Shown here in pieces: positions 15,488 through 23,199 of a stretch of DNA of 64,000 bases. The notes beneath the pieces are model-generated. The model made no database searches. It was not told where the DNA came from and worked only from the letters and a program-made list of their open reading frames with translations. How positions within the stretch are numbered: position 1 is the first letter of the stretch; each line of letters starts with the position of its first letter. A program made the translations under genes and the position numbers. Source of the stretch: JAGXKT01 sp964531695 (GTDB lineage: Bacteria > Planctomycetota > Phycisphaerae > SM23-33); NCBI GenBank assembly GCA_964531695.1, contig CAZHEH010000003.1:83556-147555 (forward strand). The letters are read 5' to 3'.

Positions 15488-15775
15488 ATGAGAGACACAC
15501 GAAATATCACCATCGCCGTGCTTCTGTGCAGCGCCGCCGTCCTCGCCGGGCTTGTGACGATCTCCCTGACGGCCGACCAGGCCCGTGCGGACGCCCCGAG
15601 CAAAGGCCGGGACTACCTGCTGCTCACCGCTCACGCCACCGCGGAGGTCGAGATGCTCTACGCGATCGACCGCGGCAACCGCCGACTGAACGTGTACCGC
15701 ATTGACTCCCGCCGACGGACGCTTGAGCTGGTCGACACGATGGACCTTGAGCGGGCCTTCACAGCGGGCGACTGA
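15488..15775 (+). CDS. Small exported protein, paralogue of the previous gene
   Basis: 95 residues from the ATG at 15488, which directly opens a signal peptide (NITIAVLLCSAAVLAGLVTI, cleavage near ARA). A longer frame upstream overlaps the previous gene and is not used. The mature part has VEMLYAIDRGNRRLNVYRID followed by LELVDTMDLERAF, aligning with the gene at 15193 through the Y-x-x-D-x-G-x-x-R core and a C-terminal R/L-x-F ending. I do not recognise the family; short beta-strand repeats are suggested by the alternating pattern. Confidence 0.75.
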   Translation: MRDTRNITIAVLLCSAAVLAGLVTISLTADQARADAPSKGRDYLLLTAHATAEVEMLYAIDRGNRRLNVYRIDSRRRTLELVDTMDLERAFTAGD

Positions 15776-16207
15776 ATCGAACGGCCGCATCCGTCGGGAA
15801 ACCATTCGATCCGTCCCGTGCGGCCGCGTGGCCGTAGAGCCGTAGAGAGGATTCTCTGCCCGCATCGCCGCGGTGCGGCTTGGAACGGAGCGGGCCACGT
15901 TGGAGCAGTCGGCCCACATCGCATGCATGCCGAGGGGATGAAACCGCCGCCAACCGGCCGTGCGGCCGGTCTTGCGCCATATTTTTCGGCCGGCTCGGAA
16001 TGCCACATAAGATATATTATCGGACTGTTCAGATGACTTCGATCCCCCTGGGGGCAGGCCGGGATTGGCGTAGGTGCCTATGTCGGCAGGAGATCCGGCC
16101 GCCGGCATACGAGCAAGCGAGAAATCGGGGCGGCGCTGGCTGTTGGCGAGGGCTTTTCGGGCGGCGGAACACCCAAGGCCCGTGGTGGTTTTTCCTCCCT
16201 GAGGGGG
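15776..16207. other. Intergenic region with no gene recognised
   Basis: Just after the preceding stop, CGGCCGCA (15782-15789) can pair with TGCGGCCG (15819-15826), a possible terminator without a U-tract. Around 15979-16020 the sequence is unusually AT-rich for this genome, with GATATATTAT, but no -35 stands at the right distance. I found no open frame with a credible start. A small RNA cannot be excluded. Confidence 0.45.
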
Positions 16208-16235
16208 TTGGCGCATGCTCACGGGAGTGTATAAT
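16208..16235 (+). promoter_or_regulatory. Sigma70-type promoter of the PEP-CTERM gene
   Basis: TTGGCG at 16208-16213, a 16-base spacer and a perfect TATAAT at 16230-16235. The predicted start near 16242 leaves a leader of about 220 bases before the ATG at 16462, long enough to hold post-transcriptional control, although no known riboswitch pattern is visible. Confidence 0.7.
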
Positions 16236-16461
16236 TTATCAGTGAGGAGTGGCGCGCGGGAGAATGCGTATCGGCTCGGTACGCGCCCGGATGTGCTTTC
16301 GCTCGGTTGGCTGTTGCTCAGGTTCGGCAGGAGGTGGAGGAGATTGGCTCAGCCCCCCTGCCCGGCCTTGGGCCCATCGGCGTTGCGAATGCGGATGGGC
16401 GAGGACAGCGGCCGAATTGGCTCGGAGCTCCGCTCGGAGTCGGAGGAAGGAGACGGAACAA

Positions 16462-17961
16462 ATGGACCGGAAGGGATTGCTCCATGCGGCCGTGGCGGTC
16501 GCGTGCATCGGCTCGATTGGCGGCTTGGCTCTCGGAGACCTTGTGGAACCGAGTCCGGAACCGGCGTATCGAGGGCTCAGAGATGATCACGTCAAGACGT
16601 GGCACATCTTCAACGACAGTTCCACGCTTGAGACGGGCACGACGGACGGCGTGCTGATGCCGGGCGACCGGCAGGTCGCGGAGTTCAAGAACTGGTGGAC
16701 GCCGGTGTCGGCCCACACGCAGCACACCTACGACCGGAGCAGCTACGGCGGCCTGTATGGCGATCCGACGGAGGAGGTGGACATCCCGTCGGCCCCCTAC
16801 AACTACGCCGATTCGCAGAGCGCCGAGCCGAACTACTGGCTCGACCAAGACATGGTCGACGGTGCGTTGCACTTCTTCATGACCTACAGCCAGTACGACA
16901 ACAACGATTGGGCGAGCTTTCAGGCGTCGCCGGATCCGACGCTCAATCAGTTGATCACCGAGCGGAACATGGAGCGGAACGGCTACGCGCTCGGCTGGGC
17001 CAACGGGAACATCGACAAGGACAACATCGATCCGAATACGGTGTTCGACGGCGAGAAGAGCATCCTCGTGCACTACGGCAAGGGCCTCGACAACGACGGG
17101 GTCTCCGAGATCGACGGCTTTGGGACGAGCCGGTCCAACCCGAACGTCTCGCTGTCCAACGACATCGACCACCAGGCCCAAGAGTTCGGCACCGGAGGTC
17201 AGTGGCACCCGCCGGTGTTCAACGACGACCCGGGCGTGATGGAGTACGACGGATTGCTGTCCGCCAACGCGAACTACCTGGCCACCCGCAACGACGGCGA
17301 CGGCGGAACCGCCAATGACGGCGATGCGGACGGTGATGGCGACGTGGACGCGGACGATTTCGCCGCGATTGTGGCCTCGATGGAGGTCCGCGAGCGAGAC
17401 CCGAACGCCCTGGCGGGCGTGCTGGCATGGCTGGCGGATCGCCCGGACGAGATCGCCGCGGACAGCCGGCTCGACCAGCCCGACGGCAGCGCCTACGAAT
17501 ACCAGGACGCCTTCTCCGACATCTGGAGCACCTATCAGGGCAGCAATGATGGCGGCGTCATCGCCGGTCTCGCCGGCGAGGAGGCGTACGACCCGGAGGA
17601 CCCGCACGGTACGTACCACCAGCAGCAGGTGATCCGGATCGACTTCTCCTCCGAGACGCTCGAAGACTACGACTCGCTGGTGTTCTACGACTTCGGCGAT
17701 TCGGCGCCGGGCGTCGAGGGAACGGACCAGGTCGACCCCGAGGCAATCGTCTTCGGCGTGGATCTCAACCGGAGCGTTGCCGACGGGCAGATCTACTTCG
17801 ACCCGGTCGGCGATGGCAATCCGGACGACTTCGTCTGGTTCCCGGAGAACCGACTGTACATCGCTCAGGTCCACATCCCGGAACCCATCACGGCCGTGAT
17901 GTTCGGGTTGGGCGGGGTGTTCCTGATCGGCCGAAATCGTCGCAAGTCGCAGAAGTCGTAG
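16462..17961 (+). CDS. PEP-CTERM sorted exported protein with a dockerin-like calcium loop
   Basis: 499 residues from the ATG at 16462, preceded by GGAAGGAGACGG. It has a signal peptide (residues 1-25, HAAVAVACIGSIGGLALG), a large Asp/Asn/Tyr-rich extracellular region, and a C-terminal tripartite sorting signal: IPEP, the hydrophobic helix TAVMFGLGGVFLIG and the basic end RNRRKSQKS. That is the PEP-CTERM signal processed by exosortase, which is not in this window. At about residues 285-305, NDGDADGDGDVDADDFAAI matches one dockerin type I/EF-hand calcium loop. No catalytic domain is recognised. A long leader and a strong hairpin after the stop make it a self-contained unit. Confidence 0.88.
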   Translation: MDRKGLLHAAVAVACIGSIGGLALGDLVEPSPEPAYRGLRDDHVKTWHIFNDSSTLETGTTDGVLMPGDRQVAEFKNWWTPVSAHTQHTYDRSSYGGLYGDPTEEVDIPSAPYNYADSQSAEPNYWLDQDMVDGALHFFMTYSQYDNNDWASFQASPDPTLNQLITERNMERNGYALGWANGNIDKDNIDPNTVFDGEKSILVHYGKGLDNDGVSEIDGFGTSRSNPNVSLSNDIDHQAQEFGTGGQWHPPVFNDDPGVMEYDGLLSANANYLATRNDGDGGTANDGDADGDGDVDADDFAAIVASMEVRERDPNALAGVLAWLADRPDEIAADSRLDQPDGSAYEYQDAFSDIWSTYQGSNDGGVIAGLAGEEAYDPEDPHGTYHQQQVIRIDFSSETLEDYDSLVFYDFGDSAPGVEGTDQVDPEAIVFGVDLNRSVADGQIYFDPVGDGNPDDFVWFPENRLYIAQVHIPEPITAVMFGLGGVFLIGRNRRKSQKS

Positions 17962-17990
17962 GCGTTGGCAGTCGCTTCGGAAAGACGAAT

Positions 17991-18023
17991 CGAGGCCCGC
18001 GGATCGGTGACCCGCGGGCCTCG
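17991..18023. terminator. Bidirectional terminator-like hairpin
   Basis: CGAGGCCCGCGG (17991-18002) pairs perfectly with CCGCGGGCCTCG (18012-18023) over a nine-base loop. TCTTG follows on the plus strand and ATTCGTCTTT on the minus strand. It stands between the convergent PEP-CTERM gene and rhaB, the expected place for a shared terminator. Confidence 0.75.
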
Positions 18024-18042
18024 TCTTGCATGGGCGGCGGGG

Positions 18043-19512
18043 TTACGCGCCTTGCAGGCGCGTGTAGCGATTCCGCTTGTCGGCCCATGGCTCGGCGTCC
18101 CTGGGCGGATAGGTGGCCATTTCCGATGACTCGCGCATGACCTGCCGGATTTCCTGCCGGCTGGACAGGGCGCCCACCGCCAGGGCCTGGCCCAGCCCGT
18201 TGCCGAGGGCCGTGCATTGGTCCGCCCCGGCATGCACGGGAACGCCGCATGCGTCGGCCGTGAGCTGGCATAGAAGGCGGTTCTTGATCCCCCCGCCGAC
18301 CAGATATACCGCCTCCGCCCGCCGACCGGTCAGTTCCGCCAGAGCGTCCAGCCGGTAGTTGTACTCCAGCGCCAAGCTCTCCAGCACGCCGCGGATCAGC
18401 TCCGCCCGCCCCGCCGGGGGCTGCTGGCCGCTCCTCTGGATCAACGCCAGCAGCGCCGCCTCCATGTCGCTGGGCGCGAGCAGGGATTCATCGGCCACGT
18501 CGACCAGCGGCGCCGCCTGCGCCTCGGCCGCCTCCGCAGCCATCCGCTCATAGTCCCAGGGGTCGCCGGAGCTGTCCCACTTCCGGCGCAGCTCCTGGAT
18601 GAGCCAGAGCCCGGAGATGTTCCGCGCGAGGTACCAGCCGCCGATCGTGTACTCGTTCGTGAAGCCCATCTCGACGCAGCGATCGGTCGTGATCGGCGTT
18701 TCGGTGAGCGTCCCCAGGATGCTCCACGTGCCGCTGGAGAGGAAAGCCCAGTTGTCGCCCTCGCCCGGCACGGCAGCCACGGCCGCCGACGTGTCGTGCC
18801 CGCACGTGGCGATGACGGGGACCTCGCCGAGGCCCGTCAACTGCTGCACCTCCGGGCTCAGCGGGCCGAGCACCGTGCATGGCGGGACGAGCTCGGCGAA
18901 CATGCGCCGGGGCAGTCCGAACCGCTCGATGATCGGCTCGGACCAGCGGCAGTCCGTGCCCATCAGGTTGGAGGTATTGGCGATGGACATCTCGGAACGC
19001 TTCTCGCCGCATAGCAGGTAATGGAACAGGTCCGGCATGTTCAGGAACGTCTCGGCCACGTCCAGCAGCGGCGAGCCGTCACGCTGGAGCGAGGCGAGCT
19101 GGAACAGCGATGCGATGGGCCAGGGTTCATATGCGGTCCGCTCGAAGATCTCCTCCCTTTGCATGATCGGGTCCGTGTACTCGTGGATGCCGTCGGTGCG
19201 ATGGTCCCGGTAGTGCACGGGGTTGCTCAGCAGCTTGCCGTTGCGGTCCAGCAGGCCGTAGTTGACGCCCCACGTGTCCACGCTGATGCCCGCCGGCGTG
19301 ATGCCGCGTTCTGCGCAGGCCCGGAGGCCCTCGATGATCTCGGCGAACAGGAAGGGCACGTCCCAGTACAGTGTGCCCGCCATCTGCACCGGGCGGTTGG
19401 GCCAGCGATGGATCTCCTCCATGCCCGCCCTGCCACCGGCGAGCGTGACGAGAATCGCCCGCCCGCTTTCGGCCCCGAGGTCCAGTGCGAGAAACCTGCG
19501 ATCATCTGCCAT
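18043..19512 (-). CDS. rhaB: Rhamnulokinase (FGGY carbohydrate kinase)
   Basis: 489 residues. It phosphorylates L-rhamnulose to rhamnulose-1-phosphate using ATP. FLALDLGAESGRAILVTL is the N-terminal phosphate loop, SVDTWGVNYGLLD carries the catalytic Asp region, ATCGHDTSAAVAAVPG and FLSSGTWSILGTL are FGGY nucleotide-binding segments, and YLVGGGIKNRLLCQLTAD is the second FGGY signature. The DTWGVNYGLLD and CGHDTSAA wording favours RhaB over xylulokinase or glycerol kinase. No rhamnose isomerase or aldolase is adjacent. Its start overlaps the end of the pseudouridine synthase gene by 11 bases, so the two are transcribed together. Confidence 0.92.
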   Translation of the reverse strand: MADDRRFLALDLGAESGRAILVTLAGGRAGMEEIHRWPNRPVQMAGTLYWDVPFLFAEIIEGLRACAERGITPAGISVDTWGVNYGLLDRNGKLLSNPVHYRDHRTDGIHEYTDPIMQREEIFERTAYEPWPIASLFQLASLQRDGSPLLDVAETFLNMPDLFHYLLCGEKRSEMSIANTSNLMGTDCRWSEPIIERFGLPRRMFAELVPPCTVLGPLSPEVQQLTGLGEVPVIATCGHDTSAAVAAVPGEGDNWAFLSSGTWSILGTLTETPITTDRCVEMGFTNEYTIGGWYLARNISGLWLIQELRRKWDSSGDPWDYERMAAEAAEAQAAPLVDVADESLLAPSDMEAALLALIQRSGQQPPAGRAELIRGVLESLALEYNYRLDALAELTGRRAEAVYLVGGGIKNRLLCQLTADACGVPVHAGADQCTALGNGLGQALAVGALSSRQEIRQVMRESSEMATYPPRDAEPWADKRNRYTRLQGA

Positions 19513-20278
19513 GCCTTCGCTCCCGGCGGGCCCTGCCGCCCTTCTGCTGTGTCTCCCGCCCCGCTTGCTTGAGCTTCGCGACTTCCCCCGGCGTTAGAAC
19601 ACGGAAGCTGCCGATCTTCAAGCCCCGGTCCGTGATCGGGCCGATCGCGGTTCGCTTGAGCCGGCGCACCTTGTGCCCGAGCCGGGCGAGCATCCGGCGG
19701 ATCTCCCGGTTTCGGCCCTCCCACAGCTTGAGTTGGAGCATGGTTGCCTTGTCGCTTCGCTTAAGGACCGTCACGCCCGCCCCGGCCGTGCGCGCCCCGG
19801 CGAGGTGCACGCCCTTCTTAAGCCGCTCGATCGCGCCACCGGTGACGCGCCCGTCTGCCTGGGCGACGTATGTCTTAACCACACCGTGGCTCGGGTGAGT
19901 TACGTGCTCGGTCAGCTCGCCGTCGTTGGTCAGGATGATCAGCCCGGTCGTCTCCGCGTCCAGGCGCCCGACGCAATAGACCCGCTTGCCAATCTTCGGC
20001 ACGAGATCGACGGCTCGCGGACGGCCGTCCGGATCCCGCTGGGTACAGACCACGCCGCGCGGTTTGTTCAGCAGGAAGTACGCGTGCTTCTCCGGGCGTG
20101 CGTTGACCGGTCGCCCGTCCACCGCGACCCGGTCCCGCTCGGGCTCGACGAAGCACGGGAGCTCGGACACGGTCCGGCCATTCACGCTCACGCGCCCGTC
20201 GAGGATCATCTCCTCGACCGCCCGGCGCGACGCCACGCCGGCCCGCGCAAGAAGTTTGTGGATGCGTACCTTTGCCAT
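19502..20278 (-). CDS. RluB/RsuA-family rRNA pseudouridine synthase
   Basis: 258 residues. An N-terminal S4 RNA-binding domain (VRIHKLLARAGVASRRAVEE, GRVSVNGRTV) precedes the catalytic domain with YFLLNKPRGVVCT and GRLDAETTGLIILTNDGEL, whose Asp is the catalytic nucleophile, and LKLWEGRNREIRRMLARLGH at the C-terminal core. Members isomerise uridine in 23S or 16S rRNA. RluB is the likeliest equivalent, though RluE/RluF/RsuA cannot be excluded from sequence alone. A basic tail ends the protein. It lies 23 bases after manA and overlaps rhaB. Confidence 0.93.
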   Translation of the reverse strand: MAKVRIHKLLARAGVASRRAVEEMILDGRVSVNGRTVSELPCFVEPERDRVAVDGRPVNARPEKHAYFLLNKPRGVVCTQRDPDGRPRAVDLVPKIGKRVYCVGRLDAETTGLIILTNDGELTEHVTHPSHGVVKTYVAQADGRVTGGAIERLKKGVHLAGARTAGAGVTVLKRSDKATMLQLKLWEGRNREIRRMLARLGHKVRRLKRTAIGPITDRGLKIGSFRVLTPGEVAKLKQAGRETQQKGGRARRERRHGR

Positions 20279-20301
20279 GAGCGATGGGTTGTCAGCCGGC
20301 G

Positions 20302-21258
20302 CTAACCCGCCGGAAGCGTAATCTCAAGAAAGACGCAGCGAGCGTGGGCGACCACGGAGGCGGAGTCGAGGGCGGCGGGCACGAGCAGCGTCTCGCCTCG
20401 CACGCCCGTGACGTCCACGTCCGCCCCGCCGGTGCATTCGATGCGAGCCGGCGCGTCGCCCGACAGGAACATCAGCGCCACACACCGCCCGGCGGGCAAC
20501 TCGTGCCGCTCTCCCGACCTCAGCTCGCGGCGCGAAACGGTGAAGAACTCGGTCACAAGAAGCGTCTCGCCCTCGGCGCCGGGCGGAGCGTCCGAGGCCG
20601 GCTCGAAGTGGATGCACTCCATCGAACGGTCCACGTGGATTTCCCGGCCGCGGCCCCAGTCCGTCACGCGGTAGGTCGTGTCCGAGGGCGTCTGCACCTC
20701 CGCCACGACGACGCCCGCGCAGAGCGCGTGAACCGTCCCGGCCGGGAGATAGTGGAACTCCCCCGCCGACACGTCGTACCGCCGCACGAGCCGCTCGACC
20801 CCGTTCTGCTTGATCGCCTCGCGGAACTGTGCCGGCGTGACATCCGGCTCGACGCCCTTGTAGATGTAGCCGTCGCGGCTTTCCAGGACGTACCAGCATT
20901 CCGTCTTGAGTGCGGCATCGCCGCCGATCCGCTCGACTGCCTTCGCGTCAGGATGCACCTGGAGCGAAAGCTTGTCGTTGGCGTCGAGGTACTTCAGCAG
21001 CAGCGGGAAGCGGCCCTTCTCCGGCGAGGCCCCGCCCAGCAGCGCGTCACCGAGCGTCTCGGTCAGCTCCGTCAGCGTCCGGCCCCGCCCGGGGCCGTTC
21101 GACACGACGCTCGTGCCTTCGGCGAGGTCGGCCAGCTCCCAGCTTTCGCCAATCGACGCGTCACCGGACAGATCCCGCCCCAGCAGGCGGGCCAGGTTCC
21201 GGCCGCCCCAGATCTTCTCCTTGTAGATCGGGGTGAACTTATACGGGTACAGATCCAT
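20302..21258 (-). CDS. manA: Mannose-6-phosphate isomerase, class I
   Basis: 318 residues, the short Bacillus-like form. A cupin zinc enzyme interconverting mannose-6-phosphate and fructose-6-phosphate. PYKFTPIYKEKIWGGRNLA is the N-terminal signature, LLLKYLDANDKLSLQVHPD gives zinc ligands Gln and His, KTECWYVLE gives the Glu ligand, and LPAGTVHAL the last His. The ATG at 21258 is chosen over one four codons upstream because GGAG stands at the proper distance before it. The gene is 23 bases upstream of the pseudouridine synthase and 120 bases downstream of the beta-propeller gene. It may feed mannose into glycolysis or supply mannose for glycans. Confidence 0.93.
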   Translation of the reverse strand: MDLYPYKFTPIYKEKIWGGRNLARLLGRDLSGDASIGESWELADLAEGTSVVSNGPGRGRTLTELTETLGDALLGGASPEKGRFPLLLKYLDANDKLSLQVHPDAKAVERIGGDAALKTECWYVLESRDGYIYKGVEPDVTPAQFREAIKQNGVERLVRRYDVSAGEFHYLPAGTVHALCAGVVVAEVQTPSDTTYRVTDWGRGREIHVDRSMECIHFEPASDAPPGAEGETLLVTEFFTVSRRELRSGERHELPAGRCVALMFLSGDAPARIECTGGADVDVTGVRGETLLVPAALDSASVVAHARCVFLEITLPAG

Positions 21259-21378
21259 GCGCGGCTCCATTGTGCGGGAAGTGTGCGTATTCTATCGGCC
21301 CGACCGGCTCCGGGCCAGTTGGCGCAAGGTAACCTGCGCGGAGCGCTTGTGGGCCGGGGCATGGTACGGCGCGAGGGT

Positions 21379-22644
21379 CTACTCGCCGCCTGCGATGCAG
21401 TATAGCTTGCTCGGCGTGCGGACATAGAGCCGCCCGTCGGCGACGGCGATGGTCGAGTGGCAGCCCTTCTCGCCCATTGATGCCTCGCCCACTTGCTCGA
21501 GCGAGGCGTCGGCCCTGCAGACGGTGACATTGCCCCTCTGGTCGATGCAGTAGACCTTGCCGTCCGCGACGGTCGGCGAGGCCCAGTAGGTCGCGCCGCC
21601 GATTCGGTTCGAGCCCAGCTTCTTGCCCGTCTTGGTGTCCCAGCAGGTGAGGATCTTCTGCCGTCCGTCAAGGACGTAGAGCTTACCGTTGTGGTAGGCC
21701 GACGTGGTCACATCCGGCTCGGCCTGGCCATCGGTGCTCCAGGCCTTCTTCGCGCCGGCGCCGCCGACTTTCAGTACGAACGAGGCGTTGCCCTGCGGTA
21801 GCCCGCAGCAGACATGGCCGTCCATTGGCGTCGGAGTCGTGACGAGCCGTCCGTTGCGGATCGATCCGTGATCGTAGCGCCAGATTTCCTTGCCCGTCTC
21901 GGGATTATGGAGCGTCACGGCCTCGCCGCCGGCGACCAGGATGCCCTTCACGCCGTTCACCTCGTAAGGGATCGGCGTCGTGTAGGCCTCCTGAGACTCG
22001 CCTGTGGCCTTGGTCGTCCGCGTGATCTTCCAGACGGTCTCGCCATCATCCGGGTCGATCGCCAGAACGAATGAGCCCTTGTCGCCCTTGCGGTGCAGCA
22101 CGGGCACGTAGAGCCGCCCGTCATGGAGCAACGGGCTGGCAGCGTAGTCCCAGAGGATCTTGAAGCCCCCGTAGTCCTTCGCGAGGTCGCGCTTCCAGGC
22201 AACCTCGCCGTCCCAGTTGACCGCGGCCAGCAGCCCCGTGCCGAACAGGAAGTACACCCGCTTGCTATCGGCGACGGGAGAGCAGGCGGCCGGGCTGTGG
22301 CGGCGGCCCCTCTTGCCCTTGCCCAGCTTGTGCTGCCACAGCACCTCGCCGTCCTCGACGCTGATGCACATGCCCACGCAGTCCCCCTTCTTGCCGTCGG
22401 ACATGGAGGCGAGGAACACGCGGTCGCCGACGATGATTGGCGTGGCGGAGCCGATTCCCGGCAGGTCGACCGCCCAAGCGACATTCTCCGTCTTGGACCA
22501 GGACGCGGGCAGCCCGCGCTCCGGGCTCGACCCGTCGTAATTCGGACCCCGCCAGTGGGGCCAGTCGGCGGCGATGACCGCTGCGAGGCCCAAGGCGGAA
22601 ATGACGACCAATACGATCCCGTAGCGCAGCCGTGTGCCGCCCAT
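21379..22644 (-). CDS. Exported PQQ-like beta-propeller protein
   Basis: 421 residues. An N-terminal hydrophobic helix (YGIVLVVISALGLAAVIA) is followed by ADWPHWRGPNYDG, a motif typical of planctomycete PQQ-like propellers. Repeating blades include EDGEVLWQHKLG, DGEVAWKRDLA, DDGETVWKITR, ETGKEIWRYDHGS and KTGKKLG: the W-containing blade motif of the BamB/quinoprotein fold. PQQ-dependent catalysis is not indicated, since no dehydrogenase active-site features are seen. The start follows AAGGAG by eight bases. Probably periplasmic and possibly a scaffold. It leads the minus-strand run propeller-manA-pseudouridine synthase-rhaB. Confidence 0.88.
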   Translation of the reverse strand: MGGTRLRYGIVLVVISALGLAAVIAADWPHWRGPNYDGSSPERGLPASWSKTENVAWAVDLPGIGSATPIIVGDRVFLASMSDGKKGDCVGMCISVEDGEVLWQHKLGKGKRGRRHSPAACSPVADSKRVYFLFGTGLLAAVNWDGEVAWKRDLAKDYGGFKILWDYAASPLLHDGRLYVPVLHRKGDKGSFVLAIDPDDGETVWKITRTTKATGESQEAYTTPIPYEVNGVKGILVAGGEAVTLHNPETGKEIWRYDHGSIRNGRLVTTPTPMDGHVCCGLPQGNASFVLKVGGAGAKKAWSTDGQAEPDVTTSAYHNGKLYVLDGRQKILTCWDTKTGKKLGSNRIGGATYWASPTVADGKVYCIDQRGNVTVCRADASLEQVGEASMGEKGCHSTIAVADGRLYVRTPSKLYCIAGGE

Positions 22645-22756
22645 CGTGTGGCTCCTTGCTCGTCCGTGGAGGCGGTATGCAGTGGTTACAACCTAATGAA
22701 CCGCCTCCGCCCGCGGCAAGTGCCGATCGTTCCCGCCGGGTCGCGGTCGCCCCCGG

Positions 22757-22785
22757 TTGTGAGGCGCCGGCGGCGGCGATAGAAT
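22757..22785 (+). promoter_or_regulatory. Sigma70-type promoter before the tRNA-binding protein gene
   Basis: TTGTGA at 22757-22762, a 17-base spacer and TAGAAT at 22780-22785. The predicted start near 22792 gives a leader of about 30 bases that contains AGGAAAGGA before the GTG start. Confidence 0.65.
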
Positions 22786-22821
22786 GCCTCGTCCTCGATC
22801 CGGACAGGAAAGGAACGAACC

Positions 22822-23178
22822 GTGACCGACGAGAAGCCAACCATCGCCTTCGAAGACTTCACCAAGCTCGACCTCCGTGTGGCCAAGATCCTGGAGGCGA
22901 GCGAGCACCCCAACGCCGACAAGCTGCTTGTGCTCCAAATCGAGATCGGCGACGAGAAGCGGCAGCTCATCGCCGGCCTGCGGGCGTTCTACAGCCCGGA
23001 GGACCTGGTCGGGCGAGAGATCATCGTCGTCGCGAACCTCCAGCCGCGGAAGATGCGCGGCCTCGAGTCGCAGGGCATGTTGCTGGCGGCGGTGGCCCGC
23101 GACGAAGACGACCAGATGTCGGACGTGGCGTTCGTCACGCCCGAAAAGGAGATGCCCACGGGCACGGCCGTGTCGTAG
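22822..23178 (+). CDS. Stand-alone tRNA-binding domain protein (MetG C-terminal/CsaA type)
   Basis: 118 residues in one OB-fold. IAFEDFTKLDLRVAKILEAS, HPNADKLLVLQIEIGDEKRQ, IAGLRAFYSPEDLVGREIIV and NLQPRKMRGLESQGMLLAA follow the EMAP/MetRS beta domain pattern closely. In many bacteria this domain is fused to the C-terminus of methionyl-tRNA synthetase, where it dimerises the enzyme and helps tRNA binding. Here it is free, so it may act in trans on MetG or be a CsaA-like chaperone. The GTG start follows AGGAAAGGA. metG itself is not in the window. It converges on lpxB. Confidence 0.92.
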   Translation: MTDEKPTIAFEDFTKLDLRVAKILEASEHPNADKLLVLQIEIGDEKRQLIAGLRAFYSPEDLVGREIIVVANLQPRKMRGLESQGMLLAAVARDEDDQMSDVAFVTPEKEMPTGTAVS

Positions 23179-23199
23179 CGCGACTCCGCTCCGCCTCGG

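Noticed and set aside
15776..16461. Riboswitch or small RNA before the PEP-CTERM gene
   Set aside because: No known riboswitch core or conserved fold is recognisable by eye, and the AT-rich patch lacks a proper promoter. Not excluded, but unsupported.
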